Shown here one piece after another: positions 43,491 to 54,324 of a stretch of DNA of 64,000 nucleotides. The position numbers were made by a program, and so were the translations under genes. The first letter of the stretch is position 1. Each line of letters begins with the position of its first letter. The stretch comes from Dipteris shenzhenensis (Eukaryota; Polypodiophyta; Polypodiopsida; Gleicheniales): assembly GCA_047967505.1 (NCBI GenBank), contig CM106539.1. One strand, 5' to 3'. The notes below the pieces were generated by a model. The model searched no databases, was not told the DNA's origin, and was given only the letters and a program-made list of their open reading frames with translations.

Positions 43491-43502
43491 GCTCTGATAC
43501 CA
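43491..43502 (-). other. Primer binding site for initiator tRNA-Met
   Basis: The element strand reads TGGTATCAGAGC, a perfect match to the standard plant iMet primer site, one base from the 5' LTR. Confidence 0.93.
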
Positions 43503-43503
43503 C

Positions 43504-44553
43504 TAAAGCCGGAACCAACCTTATAAACAGCCTTTAACCCTCATTTACAGCAACTTAGAGGCTCTGGGGAGACTGGATACCCAAACTACAGCAAGAAAAC
43601 ACCTCTTGGATGAAATTCCAATTAACAAATAGCCTCTAAAACAAATCACAATGGACACAGGGTCTCCTGGAAGCGATTCGTGGGCACCTTAGGCACAAAT
43701 CCAGGCTGGAACTTCAAATCACAACAAGGAAGGGAGGCTGGAACAGAAATCGCAGCAACTAGGCAGCCCACAAATGGCTTGGAGAACAAATCGCTTCACC
43801 CAAAGCAATGAGCTTGGCGCTGGAAAATATGTACTATCCTTGGAAAACATGTTGGGACTATGGGAATCAAATCGTCATCAAGATAGAGTGCTGGGAGAGA
43901 AGGGTAAGGAGCAATACACGGCACTAGGGCCTAAAAGTAAGGGCTGGACCCCCCCAAAGGTCTTTATTGCAATAGAATAAGGCTTTGTACAACTGGCTCT
44001 CACAAGAGCATGAACTTAGTACAATCCCTGTCTGTGATCTAGAACCCTGAGGCTCTTCATTTATAGACTTAGCATCCAACCCGAAAGCAAGAGCTTTCTA
44101 ATAAGCTGGGGCTAGCTTTTAGTTTTTTCCTAAGCCTAAATTAGGCATACTTTTCTCAGAAAGCTCAGCTTTCCCTAAAATCAGCTTTAGGAGGCTTTTA
44201 TTAAATTTTATTGGTCCTCCATAAAGTAGGCGCCCACATTATTGGTGCCTTTCACTTTGTGCACTTTTTCCTTAATTCTAGGGCCTTTTTGCACTCCTCT
44301 TGGTCCTACAAAATACCACAAACAAATACCAACACTTTAACCGACTAGAGGTTAGTCTAATGCATGCATTCTAGTTCTTGGACTATTTCTAGTCCCTTGT
44401 GGGTGTCCCTACAGTTCTCTTTTTCCCAATGCAAGGCGAAAGTAAAAACAATAAAACTTATTCTTAGGTAACCAACTTCACCATTCTTTGACCGGAGTGA
44501 ATTCTAATAAAGATTTCTCTTTATTTTCTTAGAAGAAGTCCCAAATGGTGACA
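43504..44553 (-). repeat. 5' LTR of the chromovirus
   Basis: This LTR is about 1,050 bp, the partner of 37344-38407. Its inner end reads CTTTA on the element strand where the other LTR has TTTCA, a single transition in the terminal CA. Confidence 0.93.
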
Positions 44554-44735
44554 GGTAGAGGCTGCAATGGGGGTGCAGTGGGGGAGAGAAGAGACTAGGG
44601 GCGGGGAGAGCAGGCCCGTGGGTGGGCAGGAGAGCCCACAGGTGGGAGAATAGCAGCCCATGGCTGGACTACAGCTGCCCACACAGTGGGAGAGGGGTAG
44701 ACAAGAAGGAGGCAGGCTAGGCGGAGTAGGGAAAG
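44554..44735. other. Target duplication (right) and purine-rich flank
   Basis: 44554-44558 is GGTAG, the right target duplication. The rest is G/A-rich DNA that was continuous with 37040-37343 before the chromovirus inserted. It then meets the (GAAA)n tail of LINE2 copy 3. Confidence 0.75.
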
Positions 44736-44769
44736 AAAGAAAGAAAGAAAGTGTATTATTGTCCACTAA

Positions 44770-44785
44770 AGGCCAAAATGGGCCC
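44770..44785 (-). other. 3' hairpin of LINE2 copy 3
   Basis: On the element strand GGGCC, loop CATTTT, GGCCT. Compared with AGACC/GGTCT of the other copies, both arms have changed so that pairing is kept, with the outer pair a G-U. Confidence 0.65.
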
Positions 44786-45047
44786 ATGGGACATCAAGAA
44801 CTCTGCATACAAGATAGCACAAAATCAACGTGCCACAAAGAAGAGGCATCGTCGAATATCATCTAAGTGCTACGCAATACAATGCAAGTGAAAGTACATA
44901 CTGTCAAATCTGAGCCTAAAAACAAAGTAAACTAGATGCAAGGAAACCGCCCCTGGGTGCAAAATGGGGGGATGAGTACAATATGGCAATGCAAAGATAC
45001 GAGTCCAGGTGTCACGGAGTCTGAGAACCAAAATAATACTGGAAATC

Positions 45048-48000
45048 CTATCCATCGACTCTGCCTCCTGCTATGAGAGTACAAATCTGAGCAAAGGTGA
45101 GGTGAGCGGCTGGTGGGGCGAGATCTCCATGAGTAAGTCTCCTCCGAAAAGCTGCCATCATCCTGGATCGTCTGGAGATGAAGCGACGAGTACGTCCCCT
45201 ATGTAACAAGATCCTGCGGCGTCTACAAACCATCTCATATGTACATCCACAGGGTGGAGGCATGTGTCCTGTGTGAGCTCTAACCTCCTCGTGCTCCTCC
45301 TGGTCTCTGTCCTCTGGTATAGCGTGTGCCTGAGCTCTATCAGGCTGGGCTCTATCACGCTCCGGTCTGCGCTGATGGTCTCTGAGGTAGTCTCGTTGAA
45401 GCATAGTGGCCTCCCTAACATAAAGAGCTAGGCAATGCTGATCCTCGTAGTCCATCACTCGTGAGAGAGGTCCAAAGCCATCCGTGAAGAGACAGTGGAA
45501 TCTACCTCTGAGCTCATAATATAGCGGGCATCTGCAAATGAAGTGCTCCTCTGACTCCACCTCTCCCATGGTGCAACAAGGGCAGATCCTGGTCTCTCGA
45601 CCTGGTCGCCGTCCATCCTCCATGCATCGCATCCTACCAACCTCTATCTCGAGCTGATGTGAAGAGACTCTAAGCTGGCCAAGGGCAATCCTCAGTGAGT
45701 GGGACATGTGGATACCTGTATAGCCTGATGGAATGACAAATCCATCCTCTGAGATCCGAAGGAAGTGGTCACGATATGTGGCCATCTTCGTCGGAAGCTG
45801 CGTGGGATAAATCCAAGTGCGATACGTATGAAGCTGCAGCAAGTCTGCTCTCGTGACCTGGCTAAGCTCGTGGCGAGTCAACTCAAGATGAGGGGCATCT
45901 ATGCTGTATCGGAAGGGAGGCAGTCTATCCATGTCTAGTCCAAGAGATGTGAGCCACCTAGTGAGTCTGAAGTACCAGCAGTATCGGGCCCCAGATCGTG
46001 CCAACTCCATAGAAGATGCAAGTGCTAACCATGGCAACCGAGCTCTGCCTGCTGCTGAGTCTCCAAACTCCCTAACCCTATGCAAATACATGACCGACTG
46101 AAACGCTGCATCCAATGCAAGGGAAGTAGCTCCAAACTCTGCTAGCATGATCTCGTGCGGAACTGTAGCCTTGGCCCTAATGAGCCGACAGAACATGATG
46201 ATCTGTAACCTCTCTACTCATCTCCAATCTACAGCGCCGAGGTCTCCTGCCTAGAAAGGAGCTGCATACATCGCAGCTGGTCTCACCAATGTATCAAAAA
46301 GCAAGGATTTCGTATCGGGATGCTGAAAGTGGGACTGAAAACACTGACGCTCAAGATGAGCCAACGAAGCATACCCTTTACTAATCCTATCTCGTGCTGC
46401 ATATGTCATGGTGAAAACCGGTCCCCTGAAAACTGCCCCCAAATAAGTGTACTCTCTAACAAGCTCAATGGGCTGTCCGTCATATGTGAAGCAAAACTCA
46501 TCCGTGCTATAAATACGATCAGAGGTGTTGAAAACCATAACCTTGGTCTTGCCAAGGTTTACGGTCAACCCCCTGTCCTGGCAAAACCTGTGGAGTGCCT
46601 CAATATGTGCCTGGAGGCCCTGAGCAGTAGAGGAAATGAGAACCACATCGTCCGCATACAGGAGGATAGGAATGGAGGATCCTGAGAGAGTAGAGCCCAC
46701 ACCGCCTGTCATCTGTATAAACATCTCTAGCTCATCAATATATAATCCAAAGAGAGTAGGAGAGAGCGGGCAACCCTGCTTCACCCCAATCATGCTGCAT
46801 ACCTCCTCTGAGAGCCCCTCACGTGTCCGAACCCGACCAGTGACCCTCTCATACAAAGCCATGATAGCCCACTGTATCTCTCCACTGAAGCCCATCTGGC
46901 GAATCCTCTGAAACAATCTGAATCGCGGAATTGTGTCAAATGCCTTCCTGAAGTCCATGAAGCAACAATAAAGCTGTTGCCTTCGTGACTTCGCCTCCTC
47001 TACCAGTGCCCTGAGTGTGAGGATGTGGTCAAGTGTCGAATGATCCTTGCGAAATCCAGCCTGCCCTCTGGCTCTGAGTCCTGTCATCTCGGCATGGTCA
47101 TTTATACAGCTTTCCAAAACTGATGCATAGATCTTGGCCATAACGTGGCCAATCATGATGGTCCTGTGATTCGACAGCTCCATAGGGTCCCCCGACTTGT
47201 GGATAGGTACTATGGTATTGCCTAACCAGGACTGTGGTAGGCCTGTACAAACAGACTCATTGAAGAGACGGGAAAGAACAAAATCTAAGGCATCAATCCC
47301 ATGGATTACATACTCCGCTTGCAATCCATCATGATCCTTAGCTCTCCCGTTCTTCAATCGGTGGACTGCTGCACGGACACTCTCTGGTGTGAAGAGACTA
47401 GATGAAGCTGGCCTAGGGGAATGGGATAAATCGATGGCTGGCTGATCTGGAACATCGTATAGAGCTTAAGTGTATGCAGACCAGACACGTGGATCTGTGA
47501 GGGGGCTCTGAGACTTCGAGCGGAGGAATTTTCTCCAGAATTCCTTGGAGTCACAGCTGAAAAGCAAGCTTCTCAGCTCCTCCTCATTCCGGGCTAGAAA
47601 TTGGCGTTTCTTGCGCCTAACCAACCACTTGTAGTCTCTCTTGGTTTCGGCAAGGAGGGGAGACTTCTCCTTGGTCTCAAGGTGAAGTTTCCTGCGGAGT
47701 TCCTTACACTCCTCGTCATACCAACCGTTGCAAGGAACAAGACCAACCGGTGGGGGACTAGACGAATGACATGTGGCAGGGAACGACATGTGAGCGGCAG
47801 AAACGAGTGAAGTATGTACAAGTTCCCACCGGTCCTACGTGGATGGTAGAGCATCTAATAGATGAGGACGGAGTAGGCGGCTGAGGTTCTGGCTATATAC
47901 ATCATCGAACTGGTGGTCGAAATGAACCTCGTAATAGGGTTGGCGGTCATGATAACGAGGGGGGGGTGGGTCATGGGAGACATTAGTCAAAGTAAAGTGG

Positions 48001-48793
48001 ATGAGTGCATGGTCGGCAGAGGGCATGAAGGGACTAACAGTAAGGCTATGGATGGAAGGGACTAGAGTCGGGGGACCTATGATGTAGTCGATCACGCTAG
48101 TACCACGCCCAGAAGCAGAAGAGAATGTAGACATGGAAGACTGTGGCCACCTGGACAAGCCATTATAAATGACCATACTGTGTGAGGTGAGGAGCTCCAG
48201 TAACTGACGTCCCTGATCTGTGGGCTGTACTGTGCAGTCTGATGAAGTCCGACAGAGGCTATCATCGTGAAATGCTGGGAGTATGACCGGATCCTCCATG
48301 AAGTCATAAGTGAGGGCCTGTCTGTCTGAGGTCCTCGCGTTGAAGTCTCCTAAAAGGATGACTTCTCCGCGATGTGAAAAATCTGCAATGTCCGCTGAGA
48401 GATCCTCAAATATGGACTGGCCTGGTCCAGTGGAAGAATAGATCGACTGCGCCGGGGGGAAGTAGCAAACTGCAATAAAAAGATCTCGCTGAGGGGCTCT
48501 GCGGCAGATGCGTACCCACAAGAATCGGGCATGTGAATCCGCTCTCTCCACTGTGATGATCCGATCGAGATGCTCTCTGTACAAAATGGCCACTCCTCCA
48601 GATCCTCTCACTCCAAATGTTCGGGTGTGCTGCCTGAAGGCAGATCTCCATGTATACCCTGTCACTCGTAGCAAAGGTCTCTCTGGACTCTCGTGTGTCT
48701 CCGTGAAAAAGATGATATCTCTCCCAAAGAATGCCCCCCGTAGATTGCCTGGTTGTGCTGTAAAAGAACCATTGCAGTTCCATACAGCGATGC
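45048..48793 (-). pseudogene. LINE2 ORF2: endonuclease, RT, Cys/His C-terminus; four stops
   Basis: One reading frame of about 1,250 codons runs from RIAVWNCNGSFTAQPGN (48793) to LIAGGRVDG (45048). It is interrupted only by stops at 47835, 47466, 46251 and 46218; no frameshift is needed. The endonuclease has WNCNG, TETHESPERP and LGDFNARTSD, ending SADHALIHF. RT: KNGRAKDHDGLQAEYV, VPIHKSGDPMELSNHRTIMI, CCFMDFRKAFDTIP and GVKQGCPLSPTLFGLYIDE. The catalytic LLYADDVVLIS is intact near 46665. The C-terminus holds CPCC, then EEHFICRCPLYYELRGRF near 45510-45590, and a long Arg/Glu-rich tail. The start codon is unclear: no ATG precedes the domain in frame after the stop near 48833. Confidence 0.88.
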
Positions 48794-48840
48794 GTAGACT
48801 ATCTGACGGGTGGTGTGTCCCATGGGCCCTGTCGCATCAA

Positions 48841-48990
48841 GCGGTCGTAGCGGGAGAGAGGAGGGGGAGGGGGGAGCTGAGAGGGGAGGGGGGTGCTGAG
48901 AGGAGAGGGAGGGCTGAGGGTAGAGGTAGGGGGGGCAGCAGGGAGCTCACGAGGAGGAGCAGCAGCCTCTCCTCATCAAAAATTTGACTA
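48841..48990. other. Purine-rich leader-like tract next to LINE2 copy 3
   Basis: This is plus-strand GGGGAG/GGGAGCTGAG repeats. On the LINE2 strand it is a pyrimidine-rich block just upstream of ORF2, like the leaders of the ORF1-only elements. It ends about 105 bp from the PIP5K exon donor at 49094. Confidence 0.55.
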
Positions 48991-49094
48991 CCATCTTGAC
49001 AAAAAATTTTGAGAGGGCATTTTAAAGAAGGTTCAAGGAAATTCCATTTAGCATGTCACAAAATTGCTTCACAGTGATGGGTAAAATGAAATAC

Positions 49095-49260
49095 CTTCAC
49101 TTCGGATTTGCGTAGTGTCTTTATCATAAACCGATCATCACTGGAAAGATAAAATACACTGCCGCTTTTTCCTGGCGAAGAAATCTCTCTCAATGCATCA
49201 TTCCCACATATAGACATCATATAATCTGCTGCATCGATTTTGAATATTTTCCGTAAATTA
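49095..49260 (-). CDS. PIP5K: PIP5K kinase-domain exon ([12 protein letters not shown] / [10 protein letters not shown])
   Basis: This 166-bp internal exon has one leading base and then 55 codons. The acceptor is aaattgcag and the donor AAG/gtattt. It encodes [32 protein letters not shown] and [22 protein letters not shown]. This is the N-lobe of the PIP kinase fold. GKSGSVFY is the glycine-rich nucleotide loop and MIKTL carries the Lys that contacts ATP. It joins in frame to the exon at 24469-24579. At the upstream junction the split codon becomes AG+T, a Ser where plant PIP5Ks I know have Arg (VFRNLR). Confidence 0.93.
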
Positions 49261-49836
49261 CTGCAATTTAATGAAAAACATATGTAAGTGCAAAACAAGT
49301 ATCATGTTCAATCACATTACATTTAGAGAAGATATTCAAAAGAATAATCTACTCATGTGCGAGCTTCTCTTTTCAAAGGAAGAGATTTTAATCCTTTAAA
49401 AAACAGAAATGCAACTAGCTTTAACCTCGCCGTACTCCAATCAAAAAGAGTACAAAATATTTCCTCTTCACTTCCTTCAAATGAGAAGCAGCTGCATAAT
49501 TTATCATAGTCTTCATCAAAATTAAGTGTGTCAAAATCTAAAATCATCAATAATTCCTTGTTGACGAGTCACATTAGAGGGGATGGTAGCTTGATTGATT
49601 AGATCAGATGCATCAGCTGCATGGGTATCACAGACGCCCTCTGTTTGATGAGGACACTTTGGTCTTTAGTGTGCATTTTGGAGGTGATTAAGGTGTGGTT
49701 TTTGATGCGCAGCTGAGCCAATTAGAGTAGGGCACAATAATCCTCGAAGTAGTCTGCCGGCTCGACACTATGGCTCCCAAGGAAGAAGATGACGTCTGAA
49801 AATGTTCCTCTGCTGTTGTTAATTTGGTTGGAAGTT
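49261..49836. other. PIP5K intron with a LINE relic
   Basis: From 49560 to about 49760 the plus strand carries decayed L1-type C-terminal sequence (tggtctttagtgtgca and tttttgatgcgca), matching 7620-7690. The rest has no recognised feature. Confidence 0.5.
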
Positions 49837-50307
49837 ATGCTCTTAACTTTTTTTTTAAGCAAAAAATAGACTTCTATTAAGTAAGAAAGAAACTCGCTAG
49901 AGCAAGCTCTATGCGGAAATACAACATGCTAAGCATGTAATAAAAAACAACTCAGAGGAATGAGGTAGAAAGAAACCAAAGTTGAGGCTGAAAATGCCAA
50001 CTCAACCCTCTAGAAGTCTCGGCAAAGAAGGGAGAGTCTCTCCAATCTCTAGGGAAAGTAACTCTCTTGGAGGAGGCTGCTCGAGATGATCCCTGCATGG
50101 TTGCCCAAATGGCCATCAGAGTGTGTACCGTATCTGTCCAAGTACTAGCCAAGATCTGAGAAGAGTGAACCTGAGAACCCTCCAAAGCCTCAGTGCATCT
50201 GGCTCTCCAAATGTGCCATGCTACAATGCTAGCTAAGACCTCCCATGGAGAGTCGACCGAGGAATGAGCAGCCCTGAAGAGAGTGGCCGGAACATGCTCT
50301 TAACTTT
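49837..50307 (-). mobile_element. 5'-truncated L1-type LINE insertion with 14-bp target duplication
   Basis: The insert at 49851-50293 is a minus-strand LINE 3' end. A poly(T) run on the plus strand is its poly(A) tail, and it encodes the C-terminal AIWATMQGSSRAASSKRV piece. ATGCTCTTAACTTT flanks both sides (49837-49850 and 50294-50307). This is a textbook target-primed insertion of about 443 bp and defines the 3' terminus of the L1-type family. Confidence 0.9.
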
Positions 50308-50399
50308 GACTTCAGTTCGTATCATATGTCCTTCCCCCCTTTTTGGTGTACCAGGGAAGAGATATAAAGTTGTAATCAATACTTTTATGATATAATATA

Positions 50400-50660
50400 A
50401 ACACACCCTCATTTAAAAAGACAACTATGCAAAGGATCTTGCTTTCTTTGACTCCACAGTAAGTGATGCTAGAAAATTTCAAATTATTGCAAGAGGTCAG
50501 AGCTCACCTCTACCGTTTAGATTACCTTGGAGATTCAGAGGGAGGTTGTGGAAATTCCAAAAAGTCACTCCCTTCCGCTGCCTTTTTATTCATGGAGGAT
50601 TTGTAGTGAATTGGTGGAGGGTTCTTCGGGAAGATCCTTAAAAATCGTCCGAGCCCAAAG
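50400..50660 (+). pseudogene. L1-type LINE C-terminal zinc-region fragment
   Basis: The plus strand reads FYDSTVSDARKFQIIARGQ and LWKFQKVTPF, then LFIHGGFVVNW. This parallels the segment before the C-terminal zinc motif of the minus-strand LINE at 26.5-26.9 kb. Stops follow. Confidence 0.55.
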
Positions 50661-51125
50661 AAGTAGGACCTCTTTCCCACCTAGACCACTACATATACTT
50701 GGGGCACCAAGAAGTACACCAAGCTCATCCAAATAGAAACATTCCACATAATTGGCTACCTATCGATCTCATCCTACAACATAGGGGGAAGCTCCTGCCT
50801 AGCTCTAACAATAACAACCATAAGAAATAAAGAAGCCATCCTGAGGTTTGCAAAAGATCCACCTAGTCCTATCCATCCAATCACTACCTGAAGAGAGGGA
50901 GTGCAAGACCCAATGCATCAAAGAAAGAAATTTTTCCAAGGCTCTGAACCCAGCATAAGTCCTCGAGAGTAGAGGTCGTAAACAAACGTCGATTGCCTTC
51001 GCTAAATTTTTGTAAGCGTTGCCCAAAATTGTGATCAGCCTCCATTGTTTTATCAAGTTCTTACACCCCCCCTTAGGGACAACATGAATGACTCCCTCAA
51101 TAAGTGAAGCAGGCATAACACCCAA
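50661..51125 (-). pseudogene. L1-type LINE RT fragment with internal deletion
   Basis: The open frame 50805-51125 begins GVMPASLIEGVIHVVPKGGC and runs through ITILGNAYKNLAKAI, the RT fingers. It then jumps directly to the connection region (DWMDRTRWIFCKPQDG), which in the copy at 27.6 kb lies hundreds of codons downstream. The palm with the catalytic Asp pair is deleted. It differs enough in sequence to be another L1 subfamily. Confidence 0.75.
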
Positions 51126-51139
51126 ATTCCATATGTTTC

Positions 51140-51830
51140 TAATACCCTTGATGGGTTTCCTGATTCATATCAAGGCTTTGCTACTACATTGAGGTTGGTT
51201 GCAGGGGGTGATGCCAATCATTTCTCATTTGACCAACTAGTTGCTCTTCTTCTTCAGGAGGAGCAAAGTCGTGTGAATCGCAATGCTTCTATGGCTAGTG
51301 ATCAAGCATTTGCTGCCCATCACTAACACAAAGTTAAAGGCAAGGTTTCAGCTGGAAAACCCTCTCATTCCCATGCTAATCATTCACATGGTGCCTCTTC
51401 TTCAGGAGATAACAAAAAGAAGAGGAGATGTAATTATTGCAAGAAACTTGGGCATGATATTTCTGAATGCAAGAAGCGCATAGCATCTGAAAAGAAGAAG
51501 AAAGAGTCTGGTCTTGCAGTATCTGGTTCTTCTAGTGCAGAAGATCGACATGAGTACGCTAATTTTGCACAGGACCAGCATTGGGCTTTCTTGGTTACAT
51601 GTCAGTATAGTCCTGATGTTCATGATGCTTGTATGGCAGTTTCAGATGTTCGTGATGCCTGGTTCTTTGATAGTGGTGCTAGCAAGCACATCACTTCCTA
51701 CAAGAAGTTATTCAGCTCATTGGAACTTCCATCTCAGGGGGGCAGTGTCACATGTGCCAATAATGCATCATATACCGGCATCATATACCGTGAAAGGTAT
51801 TGGGCAAGTTGCTCTTACTTCTGTCTCTAG
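51140..51830 (+). pseudogene. Copia Gag C-terminus and protease
   Basis: Gag end: LVALLLQEEQSRVNRNASMA near 51230, then a basic stretch and the zinc knuckle CNYCKKLGHDISEC at about 51429-51470. The protease has AWFFDSGASKHITSY at about 51658, with an intact Asp-Ser-Gly triplet. The frame breaks near 51780, where ATACCGGCATCATATACCG looks locally duplicated. Confidence 0.82.
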
Positions 51831-53190
51831 TGGTATTGTTACTCTAGAGCATGTGCTTTATGTTCCAAGCATTCGTAAAAACCTCATTTCTATTTTAGCC
51901 ATTGCTACATGTGGCTTTCAGGTTCTTTTTTATGGTGTGAGGTGTGCAGTGTTTGATGCTACACATGCCTTTACCATGGTTTTGATTGGCACATTGTCTA
52001 GAGGTCTTTATAGACTTGATGCTTATACACTTGCCGATGCACATGCCTTTGCTCTTGATTCTACCATAGCAGATACTCATTTGTGGCATGAGAGGTTTCA
52101 ACACCTCAATTTTGGAGCCTTGGTAAAGTTATATAAGAAAGATATGGTTGTGGATCTTCCCAAAATGCATATGCCTATACCAAACATGTTTGTGAACCAT
52201 GCTTGCTTGGTAAGATGCACCTTGCTGTGTTTCGCAAGGATGGGAGAGTTGGTGCTTCATGCAAGCTTTATCTGGTTCATAGTGATGTTTGTGGACCCAT
52301 GAGGGTTGCAGCTCTAGGGGGGTACTACTATTTTGTCACTTTTATTGATGATTTCACCAGGTACACTTGAATTTTCGCATTGAAATCCAAATCTGAAGTT
52401 TCTTCATGCTTCAAGCACTTTATTGCCTTGGCTGAGAATGAGAGTGGGCTGCACATTGCTCACCTTAATACAGACTGGGGGAGTGAATACATGTCGAAAG
52501 AGTTTGCTCTTTTTTTGGCTTTCCATGGCATCAATCATCGATGCACGGTGCCTTATACTCCTCAACAGGACCCCGTGGCTGAGCGAAAGAATAGATCAAT
52601 GATGGAAATGGCTAGATGCATATTGAAAGGCAAACATTTGCCTAATAAGTTGTGGTTGGATGCGGTCATGTGTGCAAATTACATCTTGAATAGATGTCCT
52701 ACAAAGGCATTGGAGACTATCGCACCTTATGAGGCTTGGACCGGTCGTAAGCCTCGCATTTCCCACATGAGGACTTCTGGATGCTTAGCTTATGCTCATG
52801 TGCCTTTACAGAAATGCACTAAGTTTGATGATAAAGCTGTCAAGTCATTTTTCTTGGGTATAGTTCAGAGAGCAAGGGCTATAAGCTATATCAGCCCCGC
52901 ACGGGCAAGTGTTTTGCCTCTCAGGATGTTGTGTTTGATGAATCTTTCACTATGCCTTTGCTGAACCGGTCGTAAGCCTCGCATTTCCCACATGAGGACT
53001 TCTGGATGCTTAGCTTATGCTTATGTGCCTTTACAGAAACGCACTAAGTTTGATGATAAAGCTGTCAAGTCATTTTTCTTGGATATAGTTCAGAGAGCAA
53101 GGGCTATAAGCTATATCAGCCCCGCACGGGCAAGTGTTTTGTCAGTCAGGATGTTGTGTTTGATGAATCTTTCGCTATGCCTTTGCTGGA
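51830..53190 (+). pseudogene. Copia integrase, with 225-bp in-frame tandem duplication
   Basis: The GAG-pre-integrase motif is HLWHERFQHLNFGAL near 52080. The catalytic Asp in HSDVCGP lies near 52280 in another frame. AHLNTDWGSEYMSKEFALF carries the second Asp and QDPVAERKNRSMMEM the Glu. The stretch starting ACCGGTCGTAAGCCTCGC (52740) is repeated at 52965, exactly 225 bp or 75 codons later, with few differences. The duplicated part encodes RTSGCLAYAHVPLQK and KFDDKAVKSFFLGI. The first unit ends in a stop. Confidence 0.87.
52740..53189 (+). repeat. 225-bp tandem duplication in copia integrase
   Basis: Two units (52740-52964 and 52965-53189) share start and internal sequence and differ at about ten bases by eye. 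The length is a multiple of three. Confidence 0.88.
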
Positions 53191-54324
53191 CTGTCAAAAA
53201 CAGCCCGTTGTTGATGCCCCTGACATATTTGAAAGCTTGATGGCTTTGTTTCCATCTGATGCTCGGGATGATGTTCCATTTGAGGTTGTACCTCCTCCAT
53301 CTGTTGGTCATTTGCAGCCACATGTGCAGCCAGAAATTCAGCCCGATATGCCTCTCATTGATCAGGATCATTTGCACAGGGCTCTTGACCAAGAAAGAGT
53401 AGAAATTCAGGAGCCCAAAAAGGCACCCCGTTGGCTCCTTGACACATTAAAAGACAGCAAACAAGATACTCCTTTGCCAGCCCGTATGAGAGCAGCTGTC
53501 CGGAAAGAGCATGCTAGTTTTGTTGCTTATGCTTTGGTTGCTACACCATGCAATGAAGAGCCCTTATGTCATCAAGATGCCTTTCAGAATGATTGTTGGA
53601 TGAAGGTCATGCAAGCTGAATTTCATCAAAATAACACTTGGGAGTTGTGTGATTTGCCTCATGGCAAGAATGCCATTGGAACTAGTGGTTTACAAAATCA
53701 AACGGAAAGCTGATGGTTCAGTGGACCGTTACAAAGCCCGTCTTGTTGCTGAAGGCTGTGCTCAGCAGCAGCATGGCATTGACTTTGAGGAGACTTTTGC
53801 TCCCACTTCCAAGATCACTACTATTCGCATTGTTATTGCCTTTGTTGCCCACTTTCATTGGCAGATATTTGCAGGATGAGGTCTATGTTTCTCAAACTCC
53901 TGGCTTTGAGGTCAAAGGTTCTGAAAGCAAGGTGTGCCGCTTGAAAAAGGCCCTCTATGGATTGAAGCAAGCACCTCGGGCTTGGTATTCGAGAATTCAT
54001 ACTCATTTGCTCACACTTGGCTTTCAGAACAGCTAGGCTACCCTTGGGACAGATTTGCTGATTTTAGTCCTTTATATGGAAGACATGCTTGTGACTAGGA
54101 CACATGCCCAGCAAATTGCAGATTTTAAACTTGATTTCCAGTAGACATTTGCTATGTCTGATCTTGGTCTTCTGCACTACTATCTGGGCATCCAATTTGC
54201 TAGCAATGAGGGGGGCATTTTGATGTCACAATCCAAGTACATTGGACAGCTTTTGCAGTGTTTTCAGTTTGAGTATTGCAAGCCAGTATCCACACCATTA
54301 GAGACTGGTTTTCACTTCTCTTCT
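53190..54324 (+). pseudogene. Copia reverse transcriptase, catalytic motif mutated
   Basis: RT begins with WMKVMQAEFHQNNTWELCDL and [20 protein letters not shown] (53670). [15 protein letters not shown] and [20 protein letters not shown] follow at about 53875-54000. The catalytic box is LYMEDMLVT near 54075, where copia RTs have YVDDLL; one Asp is replaced by Glu. LGLLHYYLGIQFASNEGG and STPLETGFHF follow, then the LINE insertion. There are several stops and shifts. Confidence 0.87.

Larger units (their letters stand above)
37344..44553 (-). mobile_element. Ty3/gypsy chromovirus, structurally complete (7.2 kb)
   Basis: This is a complete LTR retrotransposon in minus orientation: 5' LTR 43504-44553, primer site, gag, protease, RT, RNase H, integrase with chromodomain, polypurine tract, 3' LTR 37344-38407. 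A perfect five-base target duplication GGTAG flanks it. LTRs start TG and end CA, except that one inner terminus has become TA. The reading frame is broken by stops and shifts, so the copy is inactive. Related fragments in the window (11.5 and 18.5-19.4 kb) show that the family has been active repeatedly. Confidence 0.95.
44738..48840 (-). mobile_element. LINE2 copy 3, most complete copy
   Basis: This is a non-LTR retrotransposon of about 4.1 kb in minus orientation. It has a purine-rich flank on the 5' side, a single long ORF2, a 3' UTR of about 300 bp, a hairpin and a (GAAA)n/(CTTT)n tail at 44738-44752. No ORF1 is attached. It is the reference for the other three LINE2 copies here. The RT and the C-terminal Cys/His motif are unlike the L1-type copies; the clade cannot be fixed without a tree. 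Confidence 0.88.

Noticed and set aside
43491-43502. tRNA-Met gene
   Set aside because: Only the 12-base primer complement is present; no cloverleaf can be made here or at 10503 or 55913.
45048-46196. 382-codon ORF as a stand-alone host gene
   Set aside because: It is in the same frame as the LINE2 RT upstream, separated only by two stops, and its Cys/His motif recurs in other LINE2 copies.
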